The notes beneath the pieces were generated by a model that was given only the letters and a program-made list of their open reading frames with translations, did no database searches and had not been told where the DNA came from. Below, in pieces: positions 1-5,320 of a stretch of DNA of 7,062 bases (its first letter is position 1; each line of letters starts with the position of its first letter). A program made the translations under genes and the position numbers. The DNA is from Candidatus Bathyarchaeota archaeon (lineage in GTDB: Archaea; Thermoproteota; Bathyarchaeia; TCS64): the NCBI GenBank assembly GCA_937877765.1, contig CALGBN010000019.1, positions 1 through 7,062 of the forward strand, given 5' to 3'.

Positions 1-520
1 AGCCATCACTCATCAACATAACCGGTGTCCGGTAGGTCTCGGCAAGATTGAAAGCACGAACAGTGAGATCAAACATCTCCTGTACACTCCAAGGCGAGAT
101 GGCTATAACCTCATAATCGCCGTGGCTACCATACTTTGCTTGATAGATGTCTTGTTGACTCGGGTCTGTAGATTGTCCTGTGCTTGGTCCGCTCCGCTGA
201 ACGTTAACAAGCACCAAGGGCGTCTCGGTCATATGAGCGTAACCGACATTTTCCATCATCAAGTCATAGCCGGGTCCACTTGTAGCTGTCATGGATTTGG
301 CTCCCGCCCATGAGGCCCCGATTATACTTGCGATACTGGCTATCTCATCCTCCATCTGCATGAAGACTCCGCCTACTTTGGGGAGTTCTCCTGAGATGTG
401 GTGGCTTATCTCGCTAGCTGGAGTGATAGGGTAGCCGGCGAAGAATTTACAACCTGCTCTTATGGTGCCCTCGGCACAGGCGATGTTGCCCAAAACTAAG
501 TGTCTTCCGGGTTTAAGCAT
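1..520 (-). CDS. korA: 2-oxoacid:ferredoxin oxidoreductase alpha subunit (KorA-type), 3' part off window
   Basis: This encodes the alpha subunit of a 2-oxoacid:ferredoxin oxidoreductase, most likely the 2-oxoglutarate enzyme, a cytoplasmic complex that oxidatively decarboxylates 2-oxoacids to acyl-CoA and reduces ferredoxin. I translated 173 complete codons from an ATG at 520; the rest lies beyond position 1. Visible family motifs are GNIACAEG near residue 11, FFAGYPITPASEI at about 26-38, TATSGPGYDLMMENVG at 78-93, then HMTETPLVLVNVQRSGPSTG at 96-115, all in the pyrimidine-binding domain. The segment after GPSTG reads QSTDPSQQD, which differs from the LPT...EQGDL pattern I expect in KorA. 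The start overlaps the last 8 bases of korD, so the two are translationally coupled in one operon. beta and gamma genes would be expected further left. A branched-chain (Vor) 2-oxoacid specificity cannot be excluded. Confidence 0.9.
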   Translation of the reverse strand, partial: MLKPGRHLVLGNIACAEGTIRAGCKFFAGYPITPASEISHHISGELPKVGGVFMQMEDEIASIASIIGASWAGAKSMTATSGPGYDLMMENVGYAHMTETPLVLVNVQRSGPSTGQSTDPSQQDIYQAKYGSHGDYEVIAISPWSVQEMFDLTVRAFNLAETYRTPVMLMSDG

Positions 521-797
521 CTGTTATCTCCTCCACGTTGATGGCAAAGTCTGGGCAGTATCTTTCGCACCATCTGCAGCCGATACAGTCTCCCTCGACT
601 ACTGGCTGAGTGCCGCCCAGCGCGGTTTTTTTCTCTGATTCTTTCAGAACCTTTCCTCCTCGTGTATTGCATACGTGAACGCATAGAAGGCAACCTTTGC
701 AGTGTTCCGTGTCTATGGTTACTTTGAACTTTTTTGGCGTTTCATTGCACCTCGAAACGATGAATCTGTGATCAATATCGTTTCTGGGATAAAACAA
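513..797 (-). CDS. korD: 2[4Fe-4S] ferredoxin subunit of 2-oxoacid:ferredoxin oxidoreductase (KorD)
   Basis: A small ferredoxin-type delta subunit that would pass electrons from the 2-oxoacid oxidoreductase core to ferredoxin. Two cluster-binding motifs are complete: CKGCLLCVHVC in the middle (first Cys at about residue 33) and CIGCRWCERYCP near the C-terminus. The usual Pro after the fourth Cys is present in the second motif but is Asn in the first. The gene ends inside the start of korA, as expected for a korDA operon. The start is uncertain: the frame offers only a TTG at 797 with no clear ribosome site, giving about 32 residues before the first cysteine, longer than I expect for this family. 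An ATG at 745 is out of frame by one base of a T run at 730-735 (see findings). The function is secure; the N-terminus is not. Confidence 0.85.
   Translation of the reverse strand: MFYPRNDIDHRFIVSRCNETPKKFKVTIDTEHCKGCLLCVHVCNTRGGKVLKESEKKTALGGTQPVVEGDCIGCRWCERYCPDFAINVEEITDA
788..796 (+). promoter_or_regulatory. Weak candidate TATA box for the Cas2-like gene
   Basis: ATAAAAC following GGG is the only TATA-like stretch at a workable distance upstream of the ATG at 835. It would place transcription start at about 815-820, inside the left palindrome, giving a very short leader. No Shine-Dalgarno sequence precedes the ATG. The site lies in the putative 5' end of korD and rests on position and A/T content only. 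Confidence 0.25.
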
Positions 798-810
798 TGA
801 GGGTACCCTA

Positions 811-833
811 GGGGGGTAGCCAATACTACCCCC
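811..833. repeat. Left palindromic repeat bordering the Cas2-like gene
   Basis: A GC-rich palindrome: an 8-base stem (812-819 pairing with 826-833, GGGGGTAG/CTACCCCC) around a 6-base loop CCAATA. The core 815-830, GGTAGCCAATACTACC, is the exact reverse complement of the core at 1130-1145. The perfect inverted match runs over 21 bases (811-831 against 1129-1149). It ends one base before the ATG of the small plus-strand gene and lies 14 bases upstream of the putative korD start on the other strand. Two further small palindromes, GGGTACCC (801-808) and CCCTAGGG (806-813), abut it on the left. It could be an element end, an operator or a transcript hairpin. Confidence 0.85.
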
Positions 834-834
834 T

Positions 835-1116
835 ATGGAACATAATCTGAGTCTTGCTGAGCAGTTTTTAGGAGAAAATCAGAAGGATAATGACTCGTTT
901 TTATGGCTGATTGCTTATGATTTCATCGAGAAGAAACCACCTCCAAAGTTTTGGAAGAATCTCGAAAAGATGATGAGCATCTCAACAGTTTCACGTATTC
1001 AATACAGTGTTTTAATAGCAGAGAACATGAGAGATGCGTTAGCAGCTGCACAACTTGTCGAACACTATAATGGATTGGTTGAAGTGTTTCATGGAGATCG
1101 TTTCAGAGGGGGGTAG
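835..1116 (+). CDS. Orphan Cas2-like small protein (Cas2/VapD-type ferredoxin-like fold, predicted)
   Basis: A 93-residue protein resembling Cas2. After a polar N-terminal extension (1-20) comes a hydrophobic strand ending in an aspartate, FLWLIAYDF (22-30, Asp29), where Cas2 carries its conserved Asp. A helix follows (PPKFWKNLEKM, 36-46), then RIQYSVLIAE (54-63), matching the Cas2 signature R-V-Q-x-S-V-F at the second strand. A second helix (MRDALAAAQLVEHY, 65-78) and a last strand LVEVFHGD (81-88) complete a beta-alpha-beta-beta-alpha-beta order. Length is normal for the family. No cas1 or CRISPR array is present, so a role in spacer acquisition is not supported here; a stand-alone nuclease or VapD-like toxin is possible. 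The ATG directly follows the left palindrome, and the stop codon and last codons (RGG) lie in the right repeat. GC is about 38% (hand count, 841-1080) against about 52% in sampled rows of the flanking genes. Confidence 0.65.
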   Translation: MEHNLSLAEQFLGENQKDNDSFLWLIAYDFIEKKPPPKFWKNLEKMMSISTVSRIQYSVLIAENMRDALAAAQLVEHYNGLVEVFHGDRFRGG

Positions 1117-1150
1117 TATTAGCTACCTGGGTAGTATTGGCTACCCCCCC
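1108..1150. repeat. Right double palindromic repeat, inverted relative to the left copy
   Basis: Two near-identical tandem units, 1112-1127 (GGTAGTATTAGCTACC) and 1130-1145 (GGTAGTATTGGCTACC), differ at one base and are separated by two bases. Both are reverse complements of the left repeat core (the second exactly). Each unit can form its own short hairpin. Together they can form a longer one: 1108-1116 pairs with 1141-1149 (9 bp) and 1123-1127 with 1130-1134 (5 bp), with a 6x6 internal loop. The first unit contains the TAG stop (1114-1116) of the Cas2-like gene. The hairpin sits between that gene and the convergent dehydrogenase gene, so it could also act as a bidirectional terminator, although no T tract follows. 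Confidence 0.85.
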
Positions 1151-1199
1151 TTAGCATCGCTGTAAACAATCAAAACTGAACTAGGTTACAGGTGAAATA

Positions 1200-2150
1200 C
1201 TAGTAACCCAGTTTCCTGAGTACCAGATTCGAGACACTGCTATCCTGAATCGCGATCCCTACCGACTTGAAAACCGTTACCGTGTCCTCTGGTGTGCGTC
1301 CTTTTTTCTTTCCCGAGACCAGTTCCTTCAACTCGGCGTGCACATGATCCCAAGTAATAGCGCCTTCCTCGATGGGTATGAGTATGTCTCCTGCTTCTAA
1401 CTCGATGCCTTCCATGTCATCTATAACCAGTTTGCTTTCAGCGACAGTAGCTGTATCAAGTTCTCTCCAGTCAGGATAAAATGCTCCGATGGCGCTAACG
1501 TGTACCTTATCTTTTAGCCATTCTCGTTTCAATACAGGCTTTGGGCTAGTAGTTGCCGTTAACACGATATCAGCGTCTCTGCATGCTTCCTCGCCTGACG
1601 CTGCTGGGATGACCTCTATTCCCAGCTTTTTTGACATGTCTTCTGCGAATTTTTTACGTGCCTCAGGGTATAGATCGAAGACGTAGACTTTTTTGATGTC
1701 TCTTACTGTGCATGCTGCCCATGTCTGTGTTCTTCCCTGTACTCCTGCCCCGAATATTGCCACGGTCTTGGCGTCTTTTGGTGCGAGGTATTTGGCGGCT
1801 ACGCCTGTGATGGCGCCTGTTCTCATTGCTGTGAGGTATGTGGCGTCCATGAATGCTTTTACCATGCCTGTCTCTGGGTCGTTTACCACGATCCATGCCA
1901 CTGTTGTGGATAGTCCTTTCTTTCTGTTGTCTGGGTATATGCTGATGATCTTTGTTGCCTGTGCATCCAAGCCTGTGAGGTAGCTGGGCATGAAGCTTAT
2001 TGAGCCATTGTACTTGGGTACCATTATGGTGCTTCGTGTTGGTAGCACGACGTTTCCTTTTGCGTACTCCTTGAATGCTTGTTCAACTGTCTCGATGGTC
2101 TCATCCATTGTCAAAAGTTTCTCGATATCCGCGTCACTGAGGAAAAGCAT
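1200..2150 (-). CDS. Ornithine cyclodeaminase/mu-crystallin family NAD(P)-dependent dehydrogenase (possibly alanine dehydrogenase)
   Basis: A 316-residue, full-length member of the ornithine cyclodeaminase/mu-crystallin family, soluble, Rossmann-fold. Visible features are Lys67 in ATKIIS, the expected substrate-carboxylate contact; MDATYLTAMRTGAITGVAAKYLA (101-123) with Arg110; the dinucleotide loop GAGVQG (134-139) with Asp159 at the end of the next strand, which favours NAD(H); TATTSPKPVL (198-207); VSAIGAFYPDWRELD (218-232) with the candidate catalytic Asp227; and FKSVGIAIQD (294-303). Family members include ornithine cyclodeaminase, archaeal alanine dehydrogenase, mu-crystallin ketimine reductases and lysine/tauropine-type enzymes; residues alone do not settle the substrate. 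Archaeal alanine dehydrogenase is a reasonable guess, interconverting L-alanine and pyruvate. The ATG at 2150 sits behind a TATA-like box and a palindrome. It runs in the same direction as korDA, but the repeat-bounded gene lies between. Confidence 0.9.
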   Translation of the reverse strand: MLFLSDADIEKLLTMDETIETVEQAFKEYAKGNVVLPTRSTIMVPKYNGSISFMPSYLTGLDAQATKIISIYPDNRKKGLSTTVAWIVVNDPETGMVKAFMDATYLTAMRTGAITGVAAKYLAPKDAKTVAIFGAGVQGRTQTWAACTVRDIKKVYVFDLYPEARKKFAEDMSKKLGIEVIPAASGEEACRDADIVLTATTSPKPVLKREWLKDKVHVSAIGAFYPDWRELDTATVAESKLVIDDMEGIELEAGDILIPIEEGAITWDHVHAELKELVSGKKKGRTPEDTVTVFKSVGIAIQDSSVSNLVLRKLGY

Positions 2151-2154
2151 GGTT

Positions 2155-2170
2155 GTTTCAACCTTGAAAC
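2155..2170. promoter_or_regulatory. Perfect inverted repeat in the leader of the dehydrogenase gene (candidate operator)
   Basis: GTTTCAA, a 2-base spacer CC, then TTGAAAC form a perfect 7-base inverted repeat. It begins four bases upstream of the ATG at 2150 and lies 11 bases downstream of the TATA-like box at 2182-2190 on the minus strand, so it should cover the transcription start. That position suits a repressor site for an archaeal regulator such as an Lrp-type protein, which often controls amino-acid enzymes. The regulator is inference. A short RNA hairpin covering the start codon region is the alternative. Confidence 0.45.
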
Positions 2171-2181
2171 GCCTTTACGGT

Positions 2182-2190
2182 AATAAAAAT
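2182..2190 (-). promoter_or_regulatory. TATA-like box for the dehydrogenase gene
   Basis: Read on the minus strand, TTTTTATTA follows a purine-rich GATAGGA and lies 32-40 bases upstream of the ATG at 2150. It predicts a start of transcription near 2160 and a leader of about 10 bases. A second A/T stretch at 2226-2239 (CTTATATTATTATC on the minus strand) is further away but could serve either direction of this divergent region. Confidence 0.5.
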
Positions 2191-2273
2191 CCTATCAGAA
2201 AACATGGTTTCTGTTCAATGTATGGGATAATAATATAAGCCCAGAACAGGAAACATCTATACGAAGTCCATCA

Positions 2274-2284
2274 ATTATATATAA
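2274..2284 (+). promoter_or_regulatory. TATA box for sepF
   Basis: ATTATATATAA is the clearest archaeal TATA box in the window. Its centre is about 24 bases upstream of the sepF ATG at 2303, which predicts transcription starting at or within a few bases of the start codon, so the mRNA may be leaderless or nearly so. The GGTGTGGGG run at 2289-2297 is not a convincing ribosome site. Confidence 0.6.
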
Positions 2285-2302
2285 AGAAGGTGTGGGGTCA
2301 AA

Positions 2303-2614
2303 ATGAGTGGATTGTTAGATCGGCTGGTAGGGAAGAACGGGGAGGAGAAAGAGCTCCAAGACGTAAGATACATTAAAGCAATACCACTACGCGCCTACGA
2401 AGATATTGATATCATAAAGGCTGAGGTCCGTGCAGGCAACATTGTTATCTGTAATGTGGCTCCACTCGCGAAAACCAACATCGAGGATGTAAAACGGGGT
2501 ATCAATGAGCTTAACGAGTATGCTAACCTGATTGAAGGGGATATTGCTCGTCTGGGCGAAGAAAGGGTAATAATTACTCCGAAGAATATCCAGATTTGGA
2601 GAAACAGGGACTAG
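2303..2614 (+). CDS. sepF: SepF, archaeal cell division protein (FtsZ membrane anchor)
   Basis: A 103-residue protein of the SepF (DUF552) family, which in archaea tethers FtsZ to the membrane at the division site. The N-terminus MSGLLDRLVG (1-10) can form an amphipathic helix typical of the SepF membrane-targeting segment. A short charged linker (11-20) follows. The conserved core begins at VRYIKAIPLRAYEDID (21-36), continues through VRAGNIVICNVAPL (42-55, the family's characteristic strand) and the helix EDVKRGINELNEYANLI (61-77), and ends with ERVIITPKNIQIW (87-99). Length is normal for an archaeal SepF, which lacks the long bacterial linker. No ftsZ lies in the window. The gene has its own TATA box and converges on fttA; the two stop codons share four bases. 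Confidence 0.9.
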   Translation: MSGLLDRLVGKNGEEKELQDVRYIKAIPLRAYEDIDIIKAEVRAGNIVICNVAPLAKTNIEDVKRGINELNEYANLIEGDIARLGEERVIITPKNIQIWRNRD

Positions 2615-4524
2615 GCAAGAGCTACTGTATCCAGTAGTCTTGGGCTGTGTCCTCTTATTCCACGTAGTCTTGAGACGCTACGGGCAAGGTTGTTGCATTT
2701 GCTTTCCTCGCCGTGTACCACGTAGACGTTTCTTGGGCTTGGTCTGAGGCGTTTCACATAGTTCATGAGTTGTCTTCTATCGCTGTGTCCGCTGAACCCA
2801 TGTACTGTGAAGTTTGGCATTGCGATATTGATTATCTCCATCTTGCCATCGTTACCATAGAGCTGGGCTGAGCCCATGCCTGATTGAACGCGGTTACCCA
2901 TGGTGCCTGCTACCTGGTATGATACGAATATCAATCCATTGTTTTCGTCTGGTGCTAGACGTTTGAAGTACTCTAGTACTGGTCCGCCTTCCATCATGCC
3001 CGCTGTTGCCATGATTATGCATGGTCCACCTTCGACTATCTCGTCACGCATATCGTGTTGTTTTACGACTGTGAAATAGTCGCTCTCAAAGGGGTTGATG
3101 CCTTTCTTTAGTATCTGGTCTCTGATCTCGTGGCTCAGATAATCTGGGTATGCGGTGTGTATTCCTGTGGCTTCGCTGATCATGCCTTCGATGTAGACTG
3201 GTACTTGTAGTAAGTCGCCGCTATTCATGTATTGGTTGATTACCATGAGTATCTCTTGGGCTCTGCCTACCGCTGGGACAGGTATCAATACCTTACCTTT
3301 CTTGAGTATATTGTTACAGATTTCCACGAACATTGACTCTGTCTCGTCGCGGCTGGGGGTATTGTTGTCTGGTCCTCCGTATGTTGACTCCATGATGAGG
3401 GTCTCTACTCGTGGGAAATAGTTGCTGGCGGGTTGTAGCAGGGCTGTTGGCCCGTATTTGAAGTCGCCTGTGTAGACTACGTTGTGTAGTCCTTTTCCTA
3501 TGTGTAGGTGGCTGATTGATGATCCTAGTATGTGGCCTGCGTTGTGGAGTGTGAGTCTGACGTCTGGTGAGATGTCTGTTACATCGCCGTATGATAATGG
3601 AATGGTGTGTAGAATTGCTTCACTGATGTCCTCTGGGCTGTATGGTGGTACTTTTCCCTCCTTGTTTGTGACATCAATATAATCGCTTTGTAGGAGAGTC
3701 ATGACGCTAGCGGTTGGCTCACTGCAGTATACTGGTCCCTGATATCCATACTTGTACAAATATGGTAGGAATCCGCAGTGGTCAAGGTGAGCGTGGCTAA
3801 TCACCACAGCGTCTAGTCGGTTTAGGTCAAATTCTTCAACATCCAGTCTTGGAAATGTGCCTATGGCGTTTCTGCTACCCGGGTTAATTCCACAGTCCAA
3901 GAGTACCTCGCTTTCTCGGGTTTTCACCAGTATAGCTGAACGCCCTACCTGTCTACTGCTTCCGAGGAAGGTTATTCGTACGTCCCCGGTCTGTTGATAG
4001 ATGGGTCTGAATATGGCCTCGCCTGTCTCCCTGAGAACCCTTTCCCTTTCTTTGCTCTTACTGTATAGGAATCCTCTGATCTGTCTGATGGTCATGGAGG
4101 GGATGGGCGGGCTTCGCTTAAAGTTGGGGCTCCAGTGGGTCCGCTTTACTATCTCAAGTACATTTGCACCGTTTTTACCGATGGCTACCCCGGGTTTCTC
4201 GACTTCGAGAACAACTTCTCCTAGTGCAGGGTCAAAATATGCTTGAACGAGACCGGCTTCTTCTAGTATGTCTTCGATTATATGCTCTGCCTGTAGTTCT
4301 TGCATTCGGACTGATGGGTCGCTGCGTATCACTATTCTTTTCTTGATTGTTCCCGCTATTTCGCCGACTATGTGGCTGTTTTCCTGTAGTATCTCTGGTT
4401 TTTGGCAGTAGATGGCAAGTCTTGGTCCCTCGAACTCGATTCTGGTTATACCTACTTGTGCTGGTATCTTGTCCAGTATCGCTTGCCTTATCTCGCTGTA
4501 GGTTAGGCCCTGCTGGTTTTCCAT
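2611..4524 (-). CDS. fttA: aCPSF1/FttA: KH-domain beta-CASP ribonuclease, transcription termination factor
   Basis: A full-length archaeal CPSF-type ribonuclease, 637 residues from the ATG at 4524. The family cleaves nascent RNA 3' ends at U-rich sites and terminates transcription. Numbering below is from the TTG at 4536 (subtract 4 for the ATG). The N-terminal KH region spans about 1-150 with the GxxG loop IGKNG (119-123). The metallo-beta-lactamase domain starts near 185 and carries HAHLDH (248-253), His335 in NAGHILGSS, and Asp358 in YTGDF. The beta-CASP part has PAVGRAQEIL (421-430) and ATAGMMEGGPV (510-520). The last metal ligands are His584 in GFSGHSD and His608 in VVHGEE. All expected catalytic residues are present, so it should be active. 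It lies 8 bases after the psmB stop; the TTG at 4536 would instead overlap that stop. The psmB neighbour recurs in other archaea. Confidence 0.95.
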   Translation of the reverse strand: MENQQGLTYSEIRQAILDKIPAQVGITRIEFEGPRLAIYCQKPEILQENSHIVGEIAGTIKKRIVIRSDPSVRMQELQAEHIIEDILEEAGLVQAYFDPALGEVVLEVEKPGVAIGKNGANVLEIVKRTHWSPNFKRSPPIPSMTIRQIRGFLYSKSKERERVLRETGEAIFRPIYQQTGDVRITFLGSSRQVGRSAILVKTRESEVLLDCGINPGSRNAIGTFPRLDVEEFDLNRLDAVVISHAHLDHCGFLPYLYKYGYQGPVYCSEPTASVMTLLQSDYIDVTNKEGKVPPYSPEDISEAILHTIPLSYGDVTDISPDVRLTLHNAGHILGSSISHLHIGKGLHNVVYTGDFKYGPTALLQPASNYFPRVETLIMESTYGGPDNNTPSRDETESMFVEICNNILKKGKVLIPVPAVGRAQEILMVINQYMNSGDLLQVPVYIEGMISEATGIHTAYPDYLSHEIRDQILKKGINPFESDYFTVVKQHDMRDEIVEGGPCIIMATAGMMEGGPVLEYFKRLAPDENNGLIFVSYQVAGTMGNRVQSGMGSAQLYGNDGKMEIINIAMPNFTVHGFSGHSDRRQLMNYVKRLRPSPRNVYVVHGEESKCNNLARSVSRLRGIRGHSPRLLDTVALA

Positions 4525-4532
4525 TTTAATAT

Positions 4533-5180
4533 TCAACTATTCAAAATCTGTTTTTTCTCTTCTGGGGGAAGCTCTCTAAAACCTTCACCATTGATGACTG
4601 CTACATCAAAGCTGTCACCGCTTGCGACGTCACGCTTCATGGCGCTGTCAACCGCTTTGACTACAACATGGAGCATCTCGTCTACTTTGCTGTTTTCCTT
4701 GAATTGTGCCTCAAGTACACCATAGGCGTATGGACTACCTGAGCCCGTTGAGATCATCACTTCCTCGGTCAAGCTACCATAGGGGTCTAGATTATAGACG
4801 TGTGGTCCTGTCTCGTCGTGTCCTCCGACGATTGCTTGCATTGGTAGTGGTGCACCAACCTCCCTGTTGCTGAAAAGTAGTGTTTGTACGAGTCTTGCTG
4901 CGCTTTGTACCGGCATTGGTCTGTTTTTCTCTAGCTCATAGAGGCTTGCATTGACCTTGAGTATCTCGACTACTCTTTGGGCTACTGCTACTCCGCCCGC
5001 TATTGTCATTGCTAGTCTGTTAGTGATCTGGTATACTTTTTTTGCGTGTTTACTCGCGATGAAGTTTCCCATAGTTGCACGTGTGTCTGTGGCTAGTATT
5101 ACGCCGTCGCTGCATACGACTCCAACAGTTGTTGTGCCTTTAAGGATTCCAAGTTCCTTTGACATTGATTTATTCTCCAT
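4533..5180 (-). CDS. psmB: Proteasome beta subunit, catalytic
   Basis: This encodes the catalytic beta subunit of the archaeal 20S proteasome, which forms the two inner rings and degrades unfolded proteins in the cytoplasm. The translated protein has 215 residues. A propeptide of 15 residues ends in KG before the TTTVGV stretch, so autocleavage should expose Thr16 as the catalytic nucleophile. In mature numbering Asp17 (in ATDTRA) and Lys33 (in HAKK) are in place, as are GSGSPYAYGVLE (residues 146-157 of the precursor) and the late SGD in DVASGDSFDVAV. It is therefore an active-type subunit, not an inactive paralogue. The ATG at 5180 is used here; a second ATG at 5165 would shorten the propeptide to 10 residues. 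fttA follows in the same operon. CDC48, whose gene starts 1.35 kb away, is a likely unfoldase partner. Confidence 0.95.
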   Translation of the reverse strand: MENKSMSKELGILKGTTTVGVVCSDGVILATDTRATMGNFIASKHAKKVYQITNRLAMTIAGGVAVAQRVVEILKVNASLYELEKNRPMPVQSAARLVQTLLFSNREVGAPLPMQAIVGGHDETGPHVYNLDPYGSLTEEVMISTGSGSPYAYGVLEAQFKENSKVDEMLHVVVKAVDSAMKRDVASGDSFDVAVINGEGFRELPPEEKKQILNS

Positions 5181-5222
5181 ATAATAATACGAGAGGTATC
5201 CTAAGAAGGAAGTCCAAGTACC

Positions 5223-5231
5223 TTAAAAACC
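5223..5231 (-). promoter_or_regulatory. Candidate TATA box for the psmB-fttA operon
   Basis: Minus-strand GGTTTTTAA lies about 45 bases upstream of the ATG at 5180 and would place the transcription start near 5200. A longer A/T block just upstream (TTTTTAAAAAAG, 5236-5246 on the minus strand) and TATTATTATAT directly in front of the ATG (5180-5190) are competing candidates. The last would favour initiation at the internal ATG at 5165. Confidence 0.35.
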
Positions 5232-5265
5232 TCACTTTTTTAAAAACATTCCTCAAAATACCAAA

Positions 5266-5279
5266 CATATTTGTATATC
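5266..5279 (+). promoter_or_regulatory. Candidate TATA box for glycerol-1-phosphate dehydrogenase
   Basis: CATATTTGTATATC, preceded by CCAAA, lies about 42-55 bases upstream of the TTG start and predicts transcription starting near 5300. It shares the 140-base divergent region with the psmB promoter. An imperfect inverted repeat (5258-5276, outer four pairs perfect) overlaps it. A GAGGGT at 5305-5310, 10 bases before the TTG, can serve as ribosome binding site. Confidence 0.45.
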
Positions 5280-5320
5280 AGAAAATGAATAATCGGTATC
5301 TATAGAGGGTCTACAAGGGT

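Noticed and set aside
122..313. 63-codon plus-strand frame
   Set aside because: It is antisense to korA, whose conserved motifs cover the same bases.
811..1150. CRISPR array with a cas2 gene
   Set aside because: There are only three palindromic units of about 16 bases, one of them inverted. The right pair is separated by 2 bases, so there are no spacers. No cas1 or other cas gene is visible.
4525..4536. fttA start at TTG 4536
   Set aside because: It is possible, but the ATG 12 bases further in is a stronger codon and avoids overlapping the psmB stop; neither has a clear ribosome site.
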